Shown here in pieces: positions 14,324 through 24,369 of a DNA stretch of 64,000 bases. The notes below the pieces were generated by a model. That model was not told the origin of the DNA. It made no database searches and was given only the letters and a program-made list of their open reading frames with translations. The DNA comes from Rhodobacteraceae bacterium HTCC2150 (GTDB lineage: Bacteria > Pseudomonadota > Alphaproteobacteria > Rhodobacterales > Rhodobacteraceae). The stretch is taken from positions 682,001 through 746,000 of the forward strand of contig AAXZ01000001.1 of assembly GCA_000169395.1 (NCBI GenBank), given 5' to 3'. A program made the position numbers and the translations under genes. The stretch's first letter is position 1. Each line of letters starts with the position of its first letter.

Positions 14324-17119
14324 ATGAGCACGCAAAATTTTGGCGAAGGTTGTCATCTGCATCTTATTGATGGGTCCGCCTTTATTTTCCGTGCGTATCA
14401 TGCGCTTCCACCTTTAACACGAAAATCTGACGGGTTGCCAGTTGGGGCGGTAAGCGGCTTTTGTAATATGCTATATCGCTATTTGGGTGGTCTGTCTGGG
14501 TCAGATGCACCAACACATGTGGCGGTGATCTTTGATTATTCTGGCAAAAGTTTTCGCAACCAAATTTATGATAAGTATAAAGCGAACCGTCCACCTGCAC
14601 CCGAAGATTTAGTACCGCAGTTTCCGCTTACCCGTGATGCGACCCGCGCTTTTAATATCGCGTGCTATGAGGTTGAAGGATTTGAGGCCGACGACATCAT
14701 CGCCACTTTGGCCAAACAAGTGCGCGATTCCGAGGGGCGTTGCACGATCATTTCATCTGACAAGGATTTGATGCAGTTGGTTGGCGATGGCGTTCAAATG
14801 CTGGACCCAATGAAAAATCGCATTATCGACACAGATGGTGTTCGTGAAAAATTTGGTGTCGCGCCGGATCGTGTTGTTGATGTTCAGGCACTAGCAGGCG
14901 ATTCCGTTGACAATGTGCCAGGTGCGCCGGGCATTGGTATCAAGACGGCGGCCTTGTTGATCAATGAATATGGTGATCTAGACAGCCTGCTGGAACGTGC
15001 TGGTGAAATCAAACAACCCAAACGCCGCGAAAGTTTGATTGATAATGCCGATCTTATCCGAATTTCACGTGATTTGGTTCAGCTTGACGAAAAAATGGCG
15101 CTGGATTTCACACTCGATGATCTAGAGGTTAAGCCAGCCGATCCAGAGGCCTTGTTGGGGTTTCTTGGGGAAATGGAATTTCGCACCATGTCAAAACGTG
15201 TGGCGGATGCTCTTGGGGTTGAGGCACCAGTTGTGGCGGAAACCGAAGCTGCGGCAAACCCTGTTGAAACGGTGCCAATTGACCCCGATAAATATGAATG
15301 CGTTTCGGATGTTGCCGCACTTCAGAAATGGATCGACCACATTCGTGCGATTGGCCACGTGGCGGTTGATACAGAAACGACATCGCTCAATGAAATGCGG
15401 GCCGAACTTGTGGGTATTTCGTTATGTGTCGAGGCGGGAATTGCTTGTTACATTCCGCTAATTCATAAAGCGGCCGCCAGTGATGATTTGTTTGGTTCCG
15501 CTGACTTGGCCGAAGGGCAATTGGACACAAATGTGGTCCTTGACCTGTTGAAACCGGTTCTAGAGGATCCTGCTGTCCTAAAAATCGGGCAAAACATGAA
15601 ATACGACGCCAAAATTTTTGCGCGTTATGGCGTGAAGGTCGCGCCATTTGATGACACCATGCTGATGTCCTATGCGCAGAACGCCGGCAAGCATAACCAT
15701 TCAATGGACAGTCTCTCAGAACGTTACCTGGGTCATTCCCCGATTTCGATCAAAACGTTGCTAGGAACGGGTAAATCCGCGATCACTTTTGACAAAGTGC
15801 CAGTTGCAGATGCCGTCAAATACGCCGCCGAAGATGCAGATGTCACGCTGCGTCTTTGGCAGTTCCTTGGGCCTTTGTTGCACATTGAAAAAGTTACCAA
15901 AGTCTATGAACGTATGGAACGCCCATTAGTGCCTGTACTGGCCGAAATGGAAATGCATGGCATCAAAGTTGATCGTGATACCCTAAGCCGAATGTCTAAC
16001 GCATTCGCCCAGAAAATGGCGGGGCTTGAGGCGGAAATTCACGAAAAAGCGGGGCAAAGTTTCAATGTAGGTTCGCCCAAACAATTGGGTGAAATCCTTT
16101 TTGACAAACTAGAGTTACCAGGTGGCAAAAAGGGTAAAACGGGTGCCTATTCAACTGGTGCCGACATCTTGGAAGACTTGGCAACAGAACACGAATTGCC
16201 TGCACTCGTTTTGGATTGGCGGCAACTATCCAAACTAAAATCCACCTACACCGATGCATTGCAAGATCACATCAACGCTGAAACGGGGCGCGTGCACACA
16301 TCCTATTCGATTGCAGGGGCCAACACTGGGCGCTTGGCGTCAACCGATCCAAATCTGCAAAACATCCCGATCAGATCAGAAGAGGGCCGTCGTATTCGCG
16401 AGGCATTTGTCGCCGAAGAGGGCAACGTTCTGTTGGCATTGGATTACAGCCAGATCGAGTTGCGAATTTTGGCCCATGTCGCGAAAATCGATGCCTTGAA
16501 AGAGGCGTTTTATAATGGTGTTGATATTCACGCGCTCACCGCCAGCCAGATGTTTAATGTACCACTTGAAGGCATGGACCCGATGGTTCGTCGTCAGGCA
16601 AAAGCCATTAACTTTGGAGTGATTTATGGCATTTCAGGTTTTGGGCTTGCGAGAAACCTGCGCATTCCACGTGCCGAGGCTCAGGCATTCATCAACACAT
16701 ATTTTGAACGGTTCCCTGGCATTCGGACATACATGGACGAAACCGTGGAATTTGCCAAAGAACACAATTTCGTTCAAACACTGTTTGGCCGCAAAATTCA
16801 CACACCTGACATTAACGCCAAGGGGCCCGGTGCAGGATTTGCCAAACGTGCTGCGATCAATGCACCGATCCAAGGCACCGCAGCAGATGTCATCCGCCGC
16901 GCTATGATCCGAATGCCCGCAGCGATAAAGGATTTACCAGCAAAGATGCTGTTGCAAGTTCATGATGAATTGGTTTTTGAGGTTGCCGAAGATGCGGTAG
17001 AAGACGTGACCAATGCTGTTCGTAAGGTAATGGAAAACGCTGCTGAGCCCGCAATCAAATTGACAGTTCCGCTAACTGTGGATGCAGGACAAGGGGCCAA
17101 TTGGGCCGAAGCGCACTAA
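14324..17119 (+). CDS. polA: DNA polymerase I
   Basis: This 931-residue enzyme contains all three classical parts. The 5'-nuclease is at about 1-300 (LIDGSAFIFRAYHA, FEADDIIATLA). The 3'-5' exonuclease at about 325-520 retains its acidic motif (VAVDTETTSL), so proofreading should be active. The polymerase domain to the C-terminus has motif A (DYSQIELRILAH), motif B (RRQAKAINFGVIYG) and motif C (VHDELVFE). It fills gaps in excision repair and removes Okazaki primers. It is monocistronic as far as can be seen. Confidence 0.98.
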   Translation: MSTQNFGEGCHLHLIDGSAFIFRAYHALPPLTRKSDGLPVGAVSGFCNMLYRYLGGLSGSDAPTHVAVIFDYSGKSFRNQIYDKYKANRPPAPEDLVPQFPLTRDATRAFNIACYEVEGFEADDIIATLAKQVRDSEGRCTIISSDKDLMQLVGDGVQMLDPMKNRIIDTDGVREKFGVAPDRVVDVQALAGDSVDNVPGAPGIGIKTAALLINEYGDLDSLLERAGEIKQPKRRESLIDNADLIRISRDLVQLDEKMALDFTLDDLEVKPADPEALLGFLGEMEFRTMSKRVADALGVEAPVVAETEAAANPVETVPIDPDKYECVSDVAALQKWIDHIRAIGHVAVDTETTSLNEMRAELVGISLCVEAGIACYIPLIHKAAASDDLFGSADLAEGQLDTNVVLDLLKPVLEDPAVLKIGQNMKYDAKIFARYGVKVAPFDDTMLMSYAQNAGKHNHSMDSLSERYLGHSPISIKTLLGTGKSAITFDKVPVADAVKYAAEDADVTLRLWQFLGPLLHIEKVTKVYERMERPLVPVLAEMEMHGIKVDRDTLSRMSNAFAQKMAGLEAEIHEKAGQSFNVGSPKQLGEILFDKLELPGGKKGKTGAYSTGADILEDLATEHELPALVLDWRQLSKLKSTYTDALQDHINAETGRVHTSYSIAGANTGRLASTDPNLQNIPIRSEEGRRIREAFVAEEGNVLLALDYSQIELRILAHVAKIDALKEAFYNGVDIHALTASQMFNVPLEGMDPMVRRQAKAINFGVIYGISGFGLARNLRIPRAEAQAFINTYFERFPGIRTYMDETVEFAKEHNFVQTLFGRKIHTPDINAKGPGAGFAKRAAINAPIQGTAADVIRRAMIRMPAAIKDLPAKMLLQVHDELVFEVAEDAVEDVTNAVRKVMENAAEPAIKLTVPLTVDAGQGANWAEAH

Positions 17120-17216
17120 AATCGGACGGCATATTTGCCCAACGCTTTACGCGACGCCTTCCTTGTAAAGGTGTAAAACTTGTTTCATGTTGCACGCTAC
17201 AAATGAGGGAACAGTT

Positions 17217-18014
17217 ATGAATGACATTGTCACGCTTTCAACTGATGACTTGGGCATTGCCACTGTCACGTTAAACAGGCCCGAAAAAAAGAATGCTTGG
17301 GCGCTGGATACATTTCGCATGCTTGGCGAAATTGGTGACGGCTTGAAATCCCAAGATGGCCTGCGTGCAGTAATTCTAACGGGTGCTGACGGATGTTTTT
17401 CCTCTGGCATTGATTTGGCTGTTTTTGGTGAATTTTCCCGTCGCATGGAAGATATTCGCGCCCAAATGCGAAACCCCCCTCCAGGTGAGGTTGCCAATCA
17501 TTTTCAAAAACCTGTGACGGTTTGGTCAGAACTGTCCGTTCCTGTAATTGCAGCGATCCAAGGGGTTTGTTTTGGGGCAGGCATGCAATTGGCACTGGGT
17601 GCCGATTTTCGCCTTGCCGCGCCGGACACAAAATTTTCAATCATGGAATCGCGTTGGGGGTTAATTCCAGACATGGGTATCACGCGTAGTTTGCCCAAGT
17701 TATTGCGCGCAGATCAGGCCAAAGAGTTGATGATGACGGGGCGCATTTTTTCAGGTCCCGAGGCACATGAAATGGGATTGGTGACACGTTTAACCGATGA
17801 CCCACTGGCTGCTGCACAAGAAATGGCAAAAGGTTTGGTTGGGCAAAGTCCAGATGCTTTGTCGGGTGCTAAGGCGCTTGTGGATCAGGCGTGGCTGATG
17901 GATGCACCACAATCCTTATCACTTGAGGCTTTGTTGCAATCCGAAATTTTAGGTTCGCCAAATCAGGCAGAGGCTGTCGCAGCGTCTTTGCAAAAACGCC
18001 CGGGAAAATACTGA
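17217..18014 (+). CDS. Enoyl-CoA hydratase/isomerase (crotonase) family protein
   Basis: This 265-residue crotonase-fold protein has the oxyanion-hole segments CFSSGIDL (about 60) and AAIQGVCFGAGMQLALGADFRLA (about 113-135). The usual second catalytic Glu region reads MESRWGLIPDMG. Members hydrate or isomerise acyl-CoAs, and some act as dehydratases or hydrolases; the exact substrate is open. I start at the ATG at 17217 because GAGGGA lies just upstream; an upstream in-frame ATG at 17187 lacks such a site. A stem-loop follows. Confidence 0.9.
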   Translation: MNDIVTLSTDDLGIATVTLNRPEKKNAWALDTFRMLGEIGDGLKSQDGLRAVILTGADGCFSSGIDLAVFGEFSRRMEDIRAQMRNPPPGEVANHFQKPVTVWSELSVPVIAAIQGVCFGAGMQLALGADFRLAAPDTKFSIMESRWGLIPDMGITRSLPKLLRADQAKELMMTGRIFSGPEAHEMGLVTRLTDDPLAAAQEMAKGLVGQSPDALSGAKALVDQAWLMDAPQSLSLEALLQSEILGSPNQAEAVAASLQKRPGKY

Positions 18015-18030
18015 AAGAAAGAAAACTAGC

Positions 18031-18061
18031 TCAAACACGACATATGTTGGGTCGAGTTTGA
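18031..18061 (+). terminator. Stem-loop after the crotonase gene
   Basis: Arms 18031-18041 and 18051-18061 pair at ten of eleven positions around a nine-base loop. No T-run follows, so it may act as a weak terminator or 3' stabiliser. Confidence 0.4.
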
Positions 18062-18124
18062 AACAGCGTGCCTCATTGATTTTTGTTTAGGTGGCCAAAA
18101 ACCCACCTATTTAAAGTTAATCTA

Positions 18125-19081
18125 ATGCGCCTACCTCAAAAACGCCCGATTCCAAAACGTTTTCGCAAGCCTTCGATTGGCATGCAGGCCAGTTCCAACC
18201 TGCTGTTGGTGCTTTCGATGATTATGTTTGCAGCGGGCTTCCCTGCGGCTGAGTATTTATTGGATGAATGGTCGCCAATTGCCCTGTCATTTGCACGTCT
18301 TTGTATTGCCGCCGCTGGAATGGTTGCAGTTTGGATCATTGTCGATGGTTGGCGCCGTGTTGTTGGGGCCCCATGGATGCGGGCAATGTTTGTTGGGGGA
18401 GTGGGCTTTGGTTTTGGCAGCCATTTGCTGTTGATTGCGCAGTCTATCTCTGATCCTGTCACCGCCGCGATCATGGTGACGACAATGCCCATAATGGGTA
18501 TGATCATGGAGGTGTTTCTGGATGGGCGACGGATAACATTACGCCTCATGCTCGGCGTTAGTGCTACGTTCGTTGGGGGTGTCTTTGCCACTGGCGGCAA
18601 TCCACAAATGATTGATGCAGGCGCTGGTGCACTCATAGCCTTACTCGCAACCATCCTGTTCACATGGGGATCACGCGCAACGGTCAAAAGTTTTCCTGAC
18701 CTCACATCAATTGGCAGATCAAGTATTACAATTGTGGGGGCCATGATGGCGATCGCAATGATTTTTGCGATCAGTCTTTTTACAGGCACGACCACGTTGC
18801 CGCCAGTCCAATCCGCCCAAAACTGGGCGTTACTTGTATACTACGCGCTTGGCGCGCTGGGTCTTTCACAGGTGTTTTGGATCATGGGTGTTGGTCGCAT
18901 GGGCATTGGAATGGCCTCACTTCACATGAACCTGACACCGTTTTATGTCATGTTGTTGATGTTGGCACTGGGTGGTTCATGGCAATGGGGCCAAGCATTT
19001 GGGGCGGGGATCGTGGCTGTTGGGGTGTTCGTGGCGCAGTTGAAAAATCCGCTTAGACGTTCAGTTCCACAGACGGAATAA
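18125..19081 (+). CDS. EamA/DMT-family transporter
   Basis: This 318-residue membrane protein has ten predicted helices in two EamA repeats, the layout of drug/metabolite exporters such as RhaT- and YdcZ-like permeases. The N-terminus before the first helix is basic (PKRFRKP), consistent with the inside-positive rule. I chose the ATG at 18125; a TTG at 18083 in the same frame is possible but weak. The substrate is unknown. Its 3' end overlaps the convergent DUF1285 gene by 29 bp. Confidence 0.88.
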   Translation: MRLPQKRPIPKRFRKPSIGMQASSNLLLVLSMIMFAAGFPAAEYLLDEWSPIALSFARLCIAAAGMVAVWIIVDGWRRVVGAPWMRAMFVGGVGFGFGSHLLLIAQSISDPVTAAIMVTTMPIMGMIMEVFLDGRRITLRLMLGVSATFVGGVFATGGNPQMIDAGAGALIALLATILFTWGSRATVKSFPDLTSIGRSSITIVGAMMAIAMIFAISLFTGTTTLPPVQSAQNWALLVYYALGALGLSQVFWIMGVGRMGIGMASLHMNLTPFYVMLLMLALGGSWQWGQAFGAGIVAVGVFVAQLKNPLRRSVPQTE

Positions 19082-19634
19082 TTGGAAAGAAAACCCCACC
19101 TGAATAAACACCAAACCAATCTTGACCATCGTGATTTGCGTGCGTGCCTATATCAACCAGACGATAAAAACTTTTGCGATCAATCAACGCCTCCAAATTG
19201 GTGCGAACCAAAACATAGGGAGATGGCTCACCAGTTTCATGGTCTCGCACAACTCGGATTGGATGATCCGACCCAGCAGGCGCAAAATCGCCAGTCTGCG
19301 TTTCAAAGGTTAGGGTTTGATTGATCCCTTCACCAGAAACTTCAAAGTCCACTGCGACAAAAGGGGCGTCATCAACTGTGATGCCAACCTTTTCGACAGG
19401 CGTGACAAGGAAATACTTTCCGTCTTCGTATTTCAAAATCGTGGAAAAAAGACGAACCAGTTCAGGACGCCCAATCGGGGTCCCCAAATAATACCACAGA
19501 CCGTCGCGTGCGATACGAATATCCAAGTCTCCACAAAACGGCGGGTTCCATAGATGCACAGGCGGTAAACCCTTTTTACCCGCAGCTCGGGCAGCGTCAG
19601 CCAATCCTTCAGCGCTTGGTGTCGGCGTTTTCAC
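19053..19634 (-). CDS. DUF1285 domain protein
   Basis: This 193-residue soluble protein has the hallmark N-terminal pattern of DUF1285 (LPPVHLWNPPFCGDLDIRI, then RDGLWYYLGTPI). It continues with two beta-rich halves. The family is common in alpha- and gammaproteobacteria, has a known fold, and has no settled biochemical role. The gene is convergent with the EamA gene and divergent from the MoxR operon, 89 bp from the moxR start. Confidence 0.9.
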   Translation of the reverse strand: MKTPTPSAEGLADAARAAGKKGLPPVHLWNPPFCGDLDIRIARDGLWYYLGTPIGRPELVRLFSTILKYEDGKYFLVTPVEKVGITVDDAPFVAVDFEVSGEGINQTLTFETQTGDFAPAGSDHPIRVVRDHETGEPSPYVLVRTNLEALIDRKSFYRLVDIGTHANHDGQDWFGVYSGGVFFPIIPSVELNV

Positions 19635-19723
19635 GATCTTTTGTCTCCCATGTCAGTTCGTATTTGTGTTAGCTATAATAAGCCCCTTTAATAGCAATTA
19701 CCGCACCACGAAAAGGAAGCAAT

Positions 19724-20731
19724 ATGGCAAAACCCGAATCTTTGGTCGCCGAGATCGAAAATCTTTCTGTAAAACTGGCAGAAGCACGTGCGAGTTTGGG
19801 CAAAAGGATCATCGGACAAGATCGCGTGATTGATCTGTCAATGGCAGCCTTGCTTTGTGGTGGGCATGGTCTTTTGATCGGTTTGCCAGGTTTGGGGAAA
19901 ACTCGTTTGGTGACCACGTTGGCGACTGTGATGGGGCTAGATGGATCAAGGGTGCAATTTACGCCTGATTTGATGCCGTCCGATATTTTGGGGTCAGAGG
20001 TGTTAGAAACCGACAAAGACGGTGGACGTTCGTTTCGTTTTATTGAAGGTCCAATATTTTGCCAGTTGTTAATGGCGGATGAAATCAACCGCGCCAGCCC
20101 TCGTACACAGTCCGCGTTGTTGCAAGCGATGCAAGAACGCGAGGTGACAGTGGCCGGACAAACACGCCCTCTTGATGTACCTTTTCACGTGTTGGCGACG
20201 CAGAACCCGTTGGAACAAGAGGGCACCTATCCTTTGCCCGAGGCGCAGTTGGATCGCTTTTTGGTGCAGATTGACGTGCCTTATCCCGAAATTGATGACG
20301 AGCGCGCCATATTATTGGCAACGACCGGTAACAATGACGCGCAAAGCGAACAGGTGTTTACGGCTGCTGAACTGATCCGTGCCCAAGAAGTGATCCGCCA
20401 AATGCCAGTAGGGGAAGGAGTGGTTGAGATGATTTTGGAATTGGTACGTTCTTGTCGGCCGGAGGATGCCAATGCATCCGAGCGGGTGCGAGAATCCGTA
20501 AGTTGGGGGCCGGGGCCACGTGCGGCACAGGCCTTGATGTTGACGGTGCGGGCCAATGCGATGCTGGCCGGGCGTCTTGTTCCCTCTGCCGAGGATGTGG
20601 CCGAGATGGCGCTGCCAGTTTTGACACACCGTATGGCTTTGTCTTTTGGTGCACGTGCCCGTGGCGAAAACTTGGCTGATCTGATTGCAGAAGTAGTGGC
20701 AACCGTAACAACACGGAAAGCAGCGGCTTGA
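19724..20731 (+). CDS. MoxR-family AAA+ ATPase
   Basis: This 335-residue ATPase has Walker A GLPGLGKT (53-60) and Walker B LLMADEINR (115-123), plus the sensor and lid segments of MoxR proteins. MoxR ATPases act as chaperones that, with a VWA-type partner, mature or activate protein complexes. It opens a four-gene operon. Its stop codon overlaps the TTG start of the next gene, a DUF58 protein, which is the standard MoxR partner. No methanol dehydrogenase genes are present, so the name is historical. Confidence 0.95.
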   Translation: MAKPESLVAEIENLSVKLAEARASLGKRIIGQDRVIDLSMAALLCGGHGLLIGLPGLGKTRLVTTLATVMGLDGSRVQFTPDLMPSDILGSEVLETDKDGGRSFRFIEGPIFCQLLMADEINRASPRTQSALLQAMQEREVTVAGQTRPLDVPFHVLATQNPLEQEGTYPLPEAQLDRFLVQIDVPYPEIDDERAILLATTGNNDAQSEQVFTAAELIRAQEVIRQMPVGEGVVEMILELVRSCRPEDANASERVRESVSWGPGPRAAQALMLTVRANAMLAGRLVPSAEDVAEMALPVLTHRMALSFGARARGENLADLIAEVVATVTTRKAAA

Positions 20732-21615
20732 ACCAAGAAAGCCTAGAAAAAAAGGTGCAAACCCGTGCGGCTGGGGCGACCCTAGCTAGCACGTTGCCGC
20801 CTTTACTTGCCGCTGCTGAGAAATTGGCGGCAACGGCACAGATGGGCGAACATGGAAGACGGCGTACTGGTCTTGGCGATGAGTTTTGGCAATATAGACC
20901 TGCCCAATCGGGTGACAGCCGTCGGCATATCGATTGGCGGCGCTCGGCCCGAGGCGATGTGCATTTCGTTCAAGAAAAAGAATGGAAAGCGGCGCAATCG
21001 GTTTTGTTCTGGGTTGATACAGCCCAATCAATGGGTTTTTCAGGTGCAAAAGAGCGCGGGACCAAACGCGATCGTGCGCAAGTGTTGGGTTTGGCGTTGG
21101 CCAGCTTGTTGATCGATGGGGGCGAGCGTGTGGCACTTGATGGTCTTGATGGACCACCGAGATCTGGGCGTGCACATATGTTACGCATTGCCGAGGCAAT
21201 GCTCGTGCAACATTCCGCAGATTACGGTGCCCCCCAAATGACGCGATTGCCAAGTGGGGCGCAGGCGGTTTTCCTGTCTGATTTCTTGGGTGATTGGGAT
21301 ACGATTTTACGCACACTTTCCCGCGCTGCCGATCAGGGCGTGAAGGGTATATTGGGGCAAATCTTGGACCCTATTGAAGAGGTGTTTCCTTTTGATGGGC
21401 GCACAGTGTTTGAAAGCATGGGCAACCAAATTCGCCATGAAACGCTTAAGGCAGGGGGGCTTCGGGATCGTTACCTTGAACGTTTAGCGGCCCGAAAGGA
21501 TGCTTTGCGTGAATTGGCGGCGCGAACGGGATGGCAGTATCATTGTCATCATACCGATCAGTCGGCTCAATCCACATTGTTGTGGTTTTATTCTGCCTTG
21601 CGGCGAGGGCGTTAA
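20728..21615 (+). CDS. DUF58 domain protein (MoxR partner)
   Basis: This 295-residue protein carries the DUF58 core YRPAQSGDSRRHIDWRRSAR (about 55-75) followed by a degenerate von Willebrand factor A-like domain (VLFWVDTAQSMGFS at about 92-105). The start is a TTG overlapping the moxR stop, giving tight translational coupling. DUF58 proteins occur next to MoxR ATPases almost universally and are thought to be part of the chaperone complex. It ends directly against the next gene without a gap. Confidence 0.92.
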   Translation: MNQESLEKKVQTRAAGATLASTLPPLLAAAEKLAATAQMGEHGRRRTGLGDEFWQYRPAQSGDSRRHIDWRRSARGDVHFVQEKEWKAAQSVLFWVDTAQSMGFSGAKERGTKRDRAQVLGLALASLLIDGGERVALDGLDGPPRSGRAHMLRIAEAMLVQHSADYGAPQMTRLPSGAQAVFLSDFLGDWDTILRTLSRAADQGVKGILGQILDPIEEVFPFDGRTVFESMGNQIRHETLKAGGLRDRYLERLAARKDALRELAARTGWQYHCHHTDQSAQSTLLWFYSALRRGR

Positions 21616-24369
21616 ATGCAATTTGGTGCACTCGCCTTTTCCACACCGTGGTTGCTAATTGCGCTAATAGCGTTGCCGATTTTGTGGTTGCTATTGCGCG
21701 CTGTACCGCCTGCGCCGATCCGTCGAATGTTCCCGGGTGTCATTTTACTGTTGGGTCTGAAAGATGATGAAAATCAGTCCGACAAGACACCGTGGTGGTT
21801 GCTGTTGCTGCGCAGTTTGATGATTGGCGCGCTGATTTTGGCCTTTGCTGGCCCTGTATTGAACCCCCAACAAAAACGCGCTGGTAGCGGACCGTTGTTG
21901 ATCCTTTTAGATGGAACTTGGGCCGATGCGCAGGCATGGTCTGCGCGGCTGGATCGTGTCGGGGCATTGCTGGATGAGGCGGGGCAATCTGGGCGTCCTG
22001 TAAATGTGACTTTGCTAACTGATCCACCGCAAGCCATCACTTTTAGATCTGCTGATAGTTGGGCAAGTGGGTTGGCAGGATTTACGCCTAAATCATGGAC
22101 CATTCCGCGTGAAAAAGATTGGATTACCAGTGCAGAAACTGGTTTTGACACCTATTGGTTGTCAGATGGCCTTGCGCGTGATGATCGTATGGATACGCTT
22201 AATGCACTTGAAACTCGGGGAACCGTAACGGTTTTTGAAGGGGGTGTGCCGCCCGTAGCACTAACAGCTGTGCGTTATTCAGATGGCGGGGTTTTGATCG
22301 ATGTTATTCGATTGGCGGTTGGATCAGCACAAGAAATTACCCTTTCCGGTTATGGTCTTGATCCTCAGGGTCAAGAACGGGTGTTGGTCCGTGGAACAGC
22401 GAATTTTGCAGCCGGCGAAAACCAATTTGAGGTCAAAATGGTTTTGCCTGCGGAATTGAGAAATCGGATCACACGTTTTCAAATTGATGGGGTACGTTCC
22501 GCTGGGGCTGTGACGTTGACTGATGATGCATTGAAGCGTCGCGAAGTGGCGCTAATTGCCGGACGAGATGATCGCGAAGGGTTGGAATTACTGGCCCCCT
22601 TGCACTACTTGCGTAAAGCATTGGCCCCTACCGCTGATTTGTTAGAGGTGCCACTGAATGATGCGTTGTTAAGTAATCCTGATGTGATCATTATGGCTGA
22701 CGTTGCCAAAATTCCAGAAACGCAAGCATTGGAACAATGGGTAAACGATGGCGGTATGCTGGTACGGTTTGCGGGTCCTCGGCTTGCGGCAAGTGATGTT
22801 GCGCGCGATGCAATTGATCCCTTGATGCCAGTGCGTTTGCGCCAAGGCGGGCGTAACATCGGTGGCGCGATGAGTTGGGGAGAGCCAAAATCGCTGAGGC
22901 CTTTTGCCAAAACGTCGCCGTTTTATGGTTTGCCAGAATACCCAGAGGTTACCGTTTCCGCCCAAGTTGTGGCGCAACCTGATCCGGAACTGTCATCACG
23001 TTCAATCGCTACTCTTGCTGATGGTACGCCTTTGGTTACGCGTAAGGCGTTAGGGCAGGGACAAGTCATTCTGTTTCATGTCACCGCAAATGCGGAATGG
23101 TCTACTTTGCCGCTGTCAGGGCTGTTTGTTCAGATGCTGGAACGCCTTGCAATCACCACACGCGCAACGACACCGAGTGAGGCTGATCTTAGTGGAACGG
23201 TTTGGGCAGTGGAACACATGTTAGATGGCTTCGGCGATCTTGGGAACGGTGACAATATTGCAGGTGTTTCTGGTAAGGTGTTGGCAGATGTCCTGTCTAC
23301 TGGTGCTGCAACGGCCCAAGTTCCCCCAGGGATTTATGCAACCGATGATCGCCGGATCGCCTTGAATGTGTTGAAAGCAGACGCCGAATTGAAATCAACT
23401 GCTTGGCCCGTACGCATCAGGGTCGAGGGTCTTTCTGTATTGCCAGAAGTAAAATTCATGGGCTGGTTGTTGTTGGGGGCAATGGTTTTGTTGATGTTGG
23501 ATGTCATTGCATCACTTCTGTTATCAGGTCGGCTGCGGGGTGGCATGGCGACCGCGATGTCTGTTTTGATATTTAGCGTTTTCAGCATTCCAGATGCGGC
23601 CAAGGCGCAAGATGACATTCGTGCGATCGAGGCGACAGCCGAGGTTGTGATGGCCTATGTTTTAACAGGCGACACAACACAGGATAATTTGTCCGCAGCA
23701 GGATTGCGTGGGCTTGGTGATAATCTGTTCCGCCGTACATCAATTGAACCAGCAACGGCCATTGGCGTGGATTTAGAAACAGATGAATTGGCGTTCTATC
23801 CGTTGATTTATTGGCCCATCGTAGCAACCCAAAAAATGCCCAGCAACGCGGCATACATCAAGCTTAACAGCTACCTGCGAACAGGCGGCATGATCTTGTT
23901 TGACACTCGTGATGCCGATATTGGCGGATTTGGCGCAGCAACAGCCGAAGGACGACAATTACAACGCTTTGCTGCGCCTCTTGATATTCCCGCACTTGAA
24001 CCTTTGCCAGAAGACCACGTTTTGACTCGTAGTTTTTATTTGTTGCAGGATTTCCCTGGGCGCTATCAAGGACGCGATATTTGGGTCGAGGCATCCCCGC
24101 CTGTAGCCGACGCGGCCGAAGGGATGCCATTTCGCAATCTGAACGATGGTGTGACGCCTGTGGTGATCGGTGGCAATGATTGGGCCGCTGCCTGGGCCAC
24201 TGATCAGGCCGGTAATTGGATGTTACCCGTTGGGCGCGGATTTGCAGGCGAGCGACAGCGTGAAATTGCGCTGCGGTTTGGGGTGAATTTGATGATGTAC
24301 GTCCTGACCGGCAACTATAAATCCGACCAAGTGCATGTACCGGCCTTGCTAGATCGTTTGGGGCAATAG
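21616..24369 (+). CDS. BatA-like N-terminal / DUF4159 C-terminal membrane protein
   Basis: This 917-residue protein begins with a BatA-type segment of two membrane helices (about 10-27 and 57-77) joined by a short basic region. A large VWA-like or GATase-like extracytoplasmic region follows, with a further helix near 617-640. After an apparent signal-like segment (SVFSIPDAAKAQ, about 655) comes a C-terminal DUF4159 domain from about 665 to 910. The internal cleavage-like segment is odd and might mean that two ancestral proteins were fused. It belongs to the MoxR operon. The role is unknown, possibly envelope protein maturation. Confidence 0.85.
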   Translation: MQFGALAFSTPWLLIALIALPILWLLLRAVPPAPIRRMFPGVILLLGLKDDENQSDKTPWWLLLLRSLMIGALILAFAGPVLNPQQKRAGSGPLLILLDGTWADAQAWSARLDRVGALLDEAGQSGRPVNVTLLTDPPQAITFRSADSWASGLAGFTPKSWTIPREKDWITSAETGFDTYWLSDGLARDDRMDTLNALETRGTVTVFEGGVPPVALTAVRYSDGGVLIDVIRLAVGSAQEITLSGYGLDPQGQERVLVRGTANFAAGENQFEVKMVLPAELRNRITRFQIDGVRSAGAVTLTDDALKRREVALIAGRDDREGLELLAPLHYLRKALAPTADLLEVPLNDALLSNPDVIIMADVAKIPETQALEQWVNDGGMLVRFAGPRLAASDVARDAIDPLMPVRLRQGGRNIGGAMSWGEPKSLRPFAKTSPFYGLPEYPEVTVSAQVVAQPDPELSSRSIATLADGTPLVTRKALGQGQVILFHVTANAEWSTLPLSGLFVQMLERLAITTRATTPSEADLSGTVWAVEHMLDGFGDLGNGDNIAGVSGKVLADVLSTGAATAQVPPGIYATDDRRIALNVLKADAELKSTAWPVRIRVEGLSVLPEVKFMGWLLLGAMVLLMLDVIASLLLSGRLRGGMATAMSVLIFSVFSIPDAAKAQDDIRAIEATAEVVMAYVLTGDTTQDNLSAAGLRGLGDNLFRRTSIEPATAIGVDLETDELAFYPLIYWPIVATQKMPSNAAYIKLNSYLRTGGMILFDTRDADIGGFGAATAEGRQLQRFAAPLDIPALEPLPEDHVLTRSFYLLQDFPGRYQGRDIWVEASPPVADAAEGMPFRNLNDGVTPVVIGGNDWAAAWATDQAGNWMLPVGRGFAGERQREIALRFGVNLMMYVLTGNYKSDQVHVPALLDRLGQ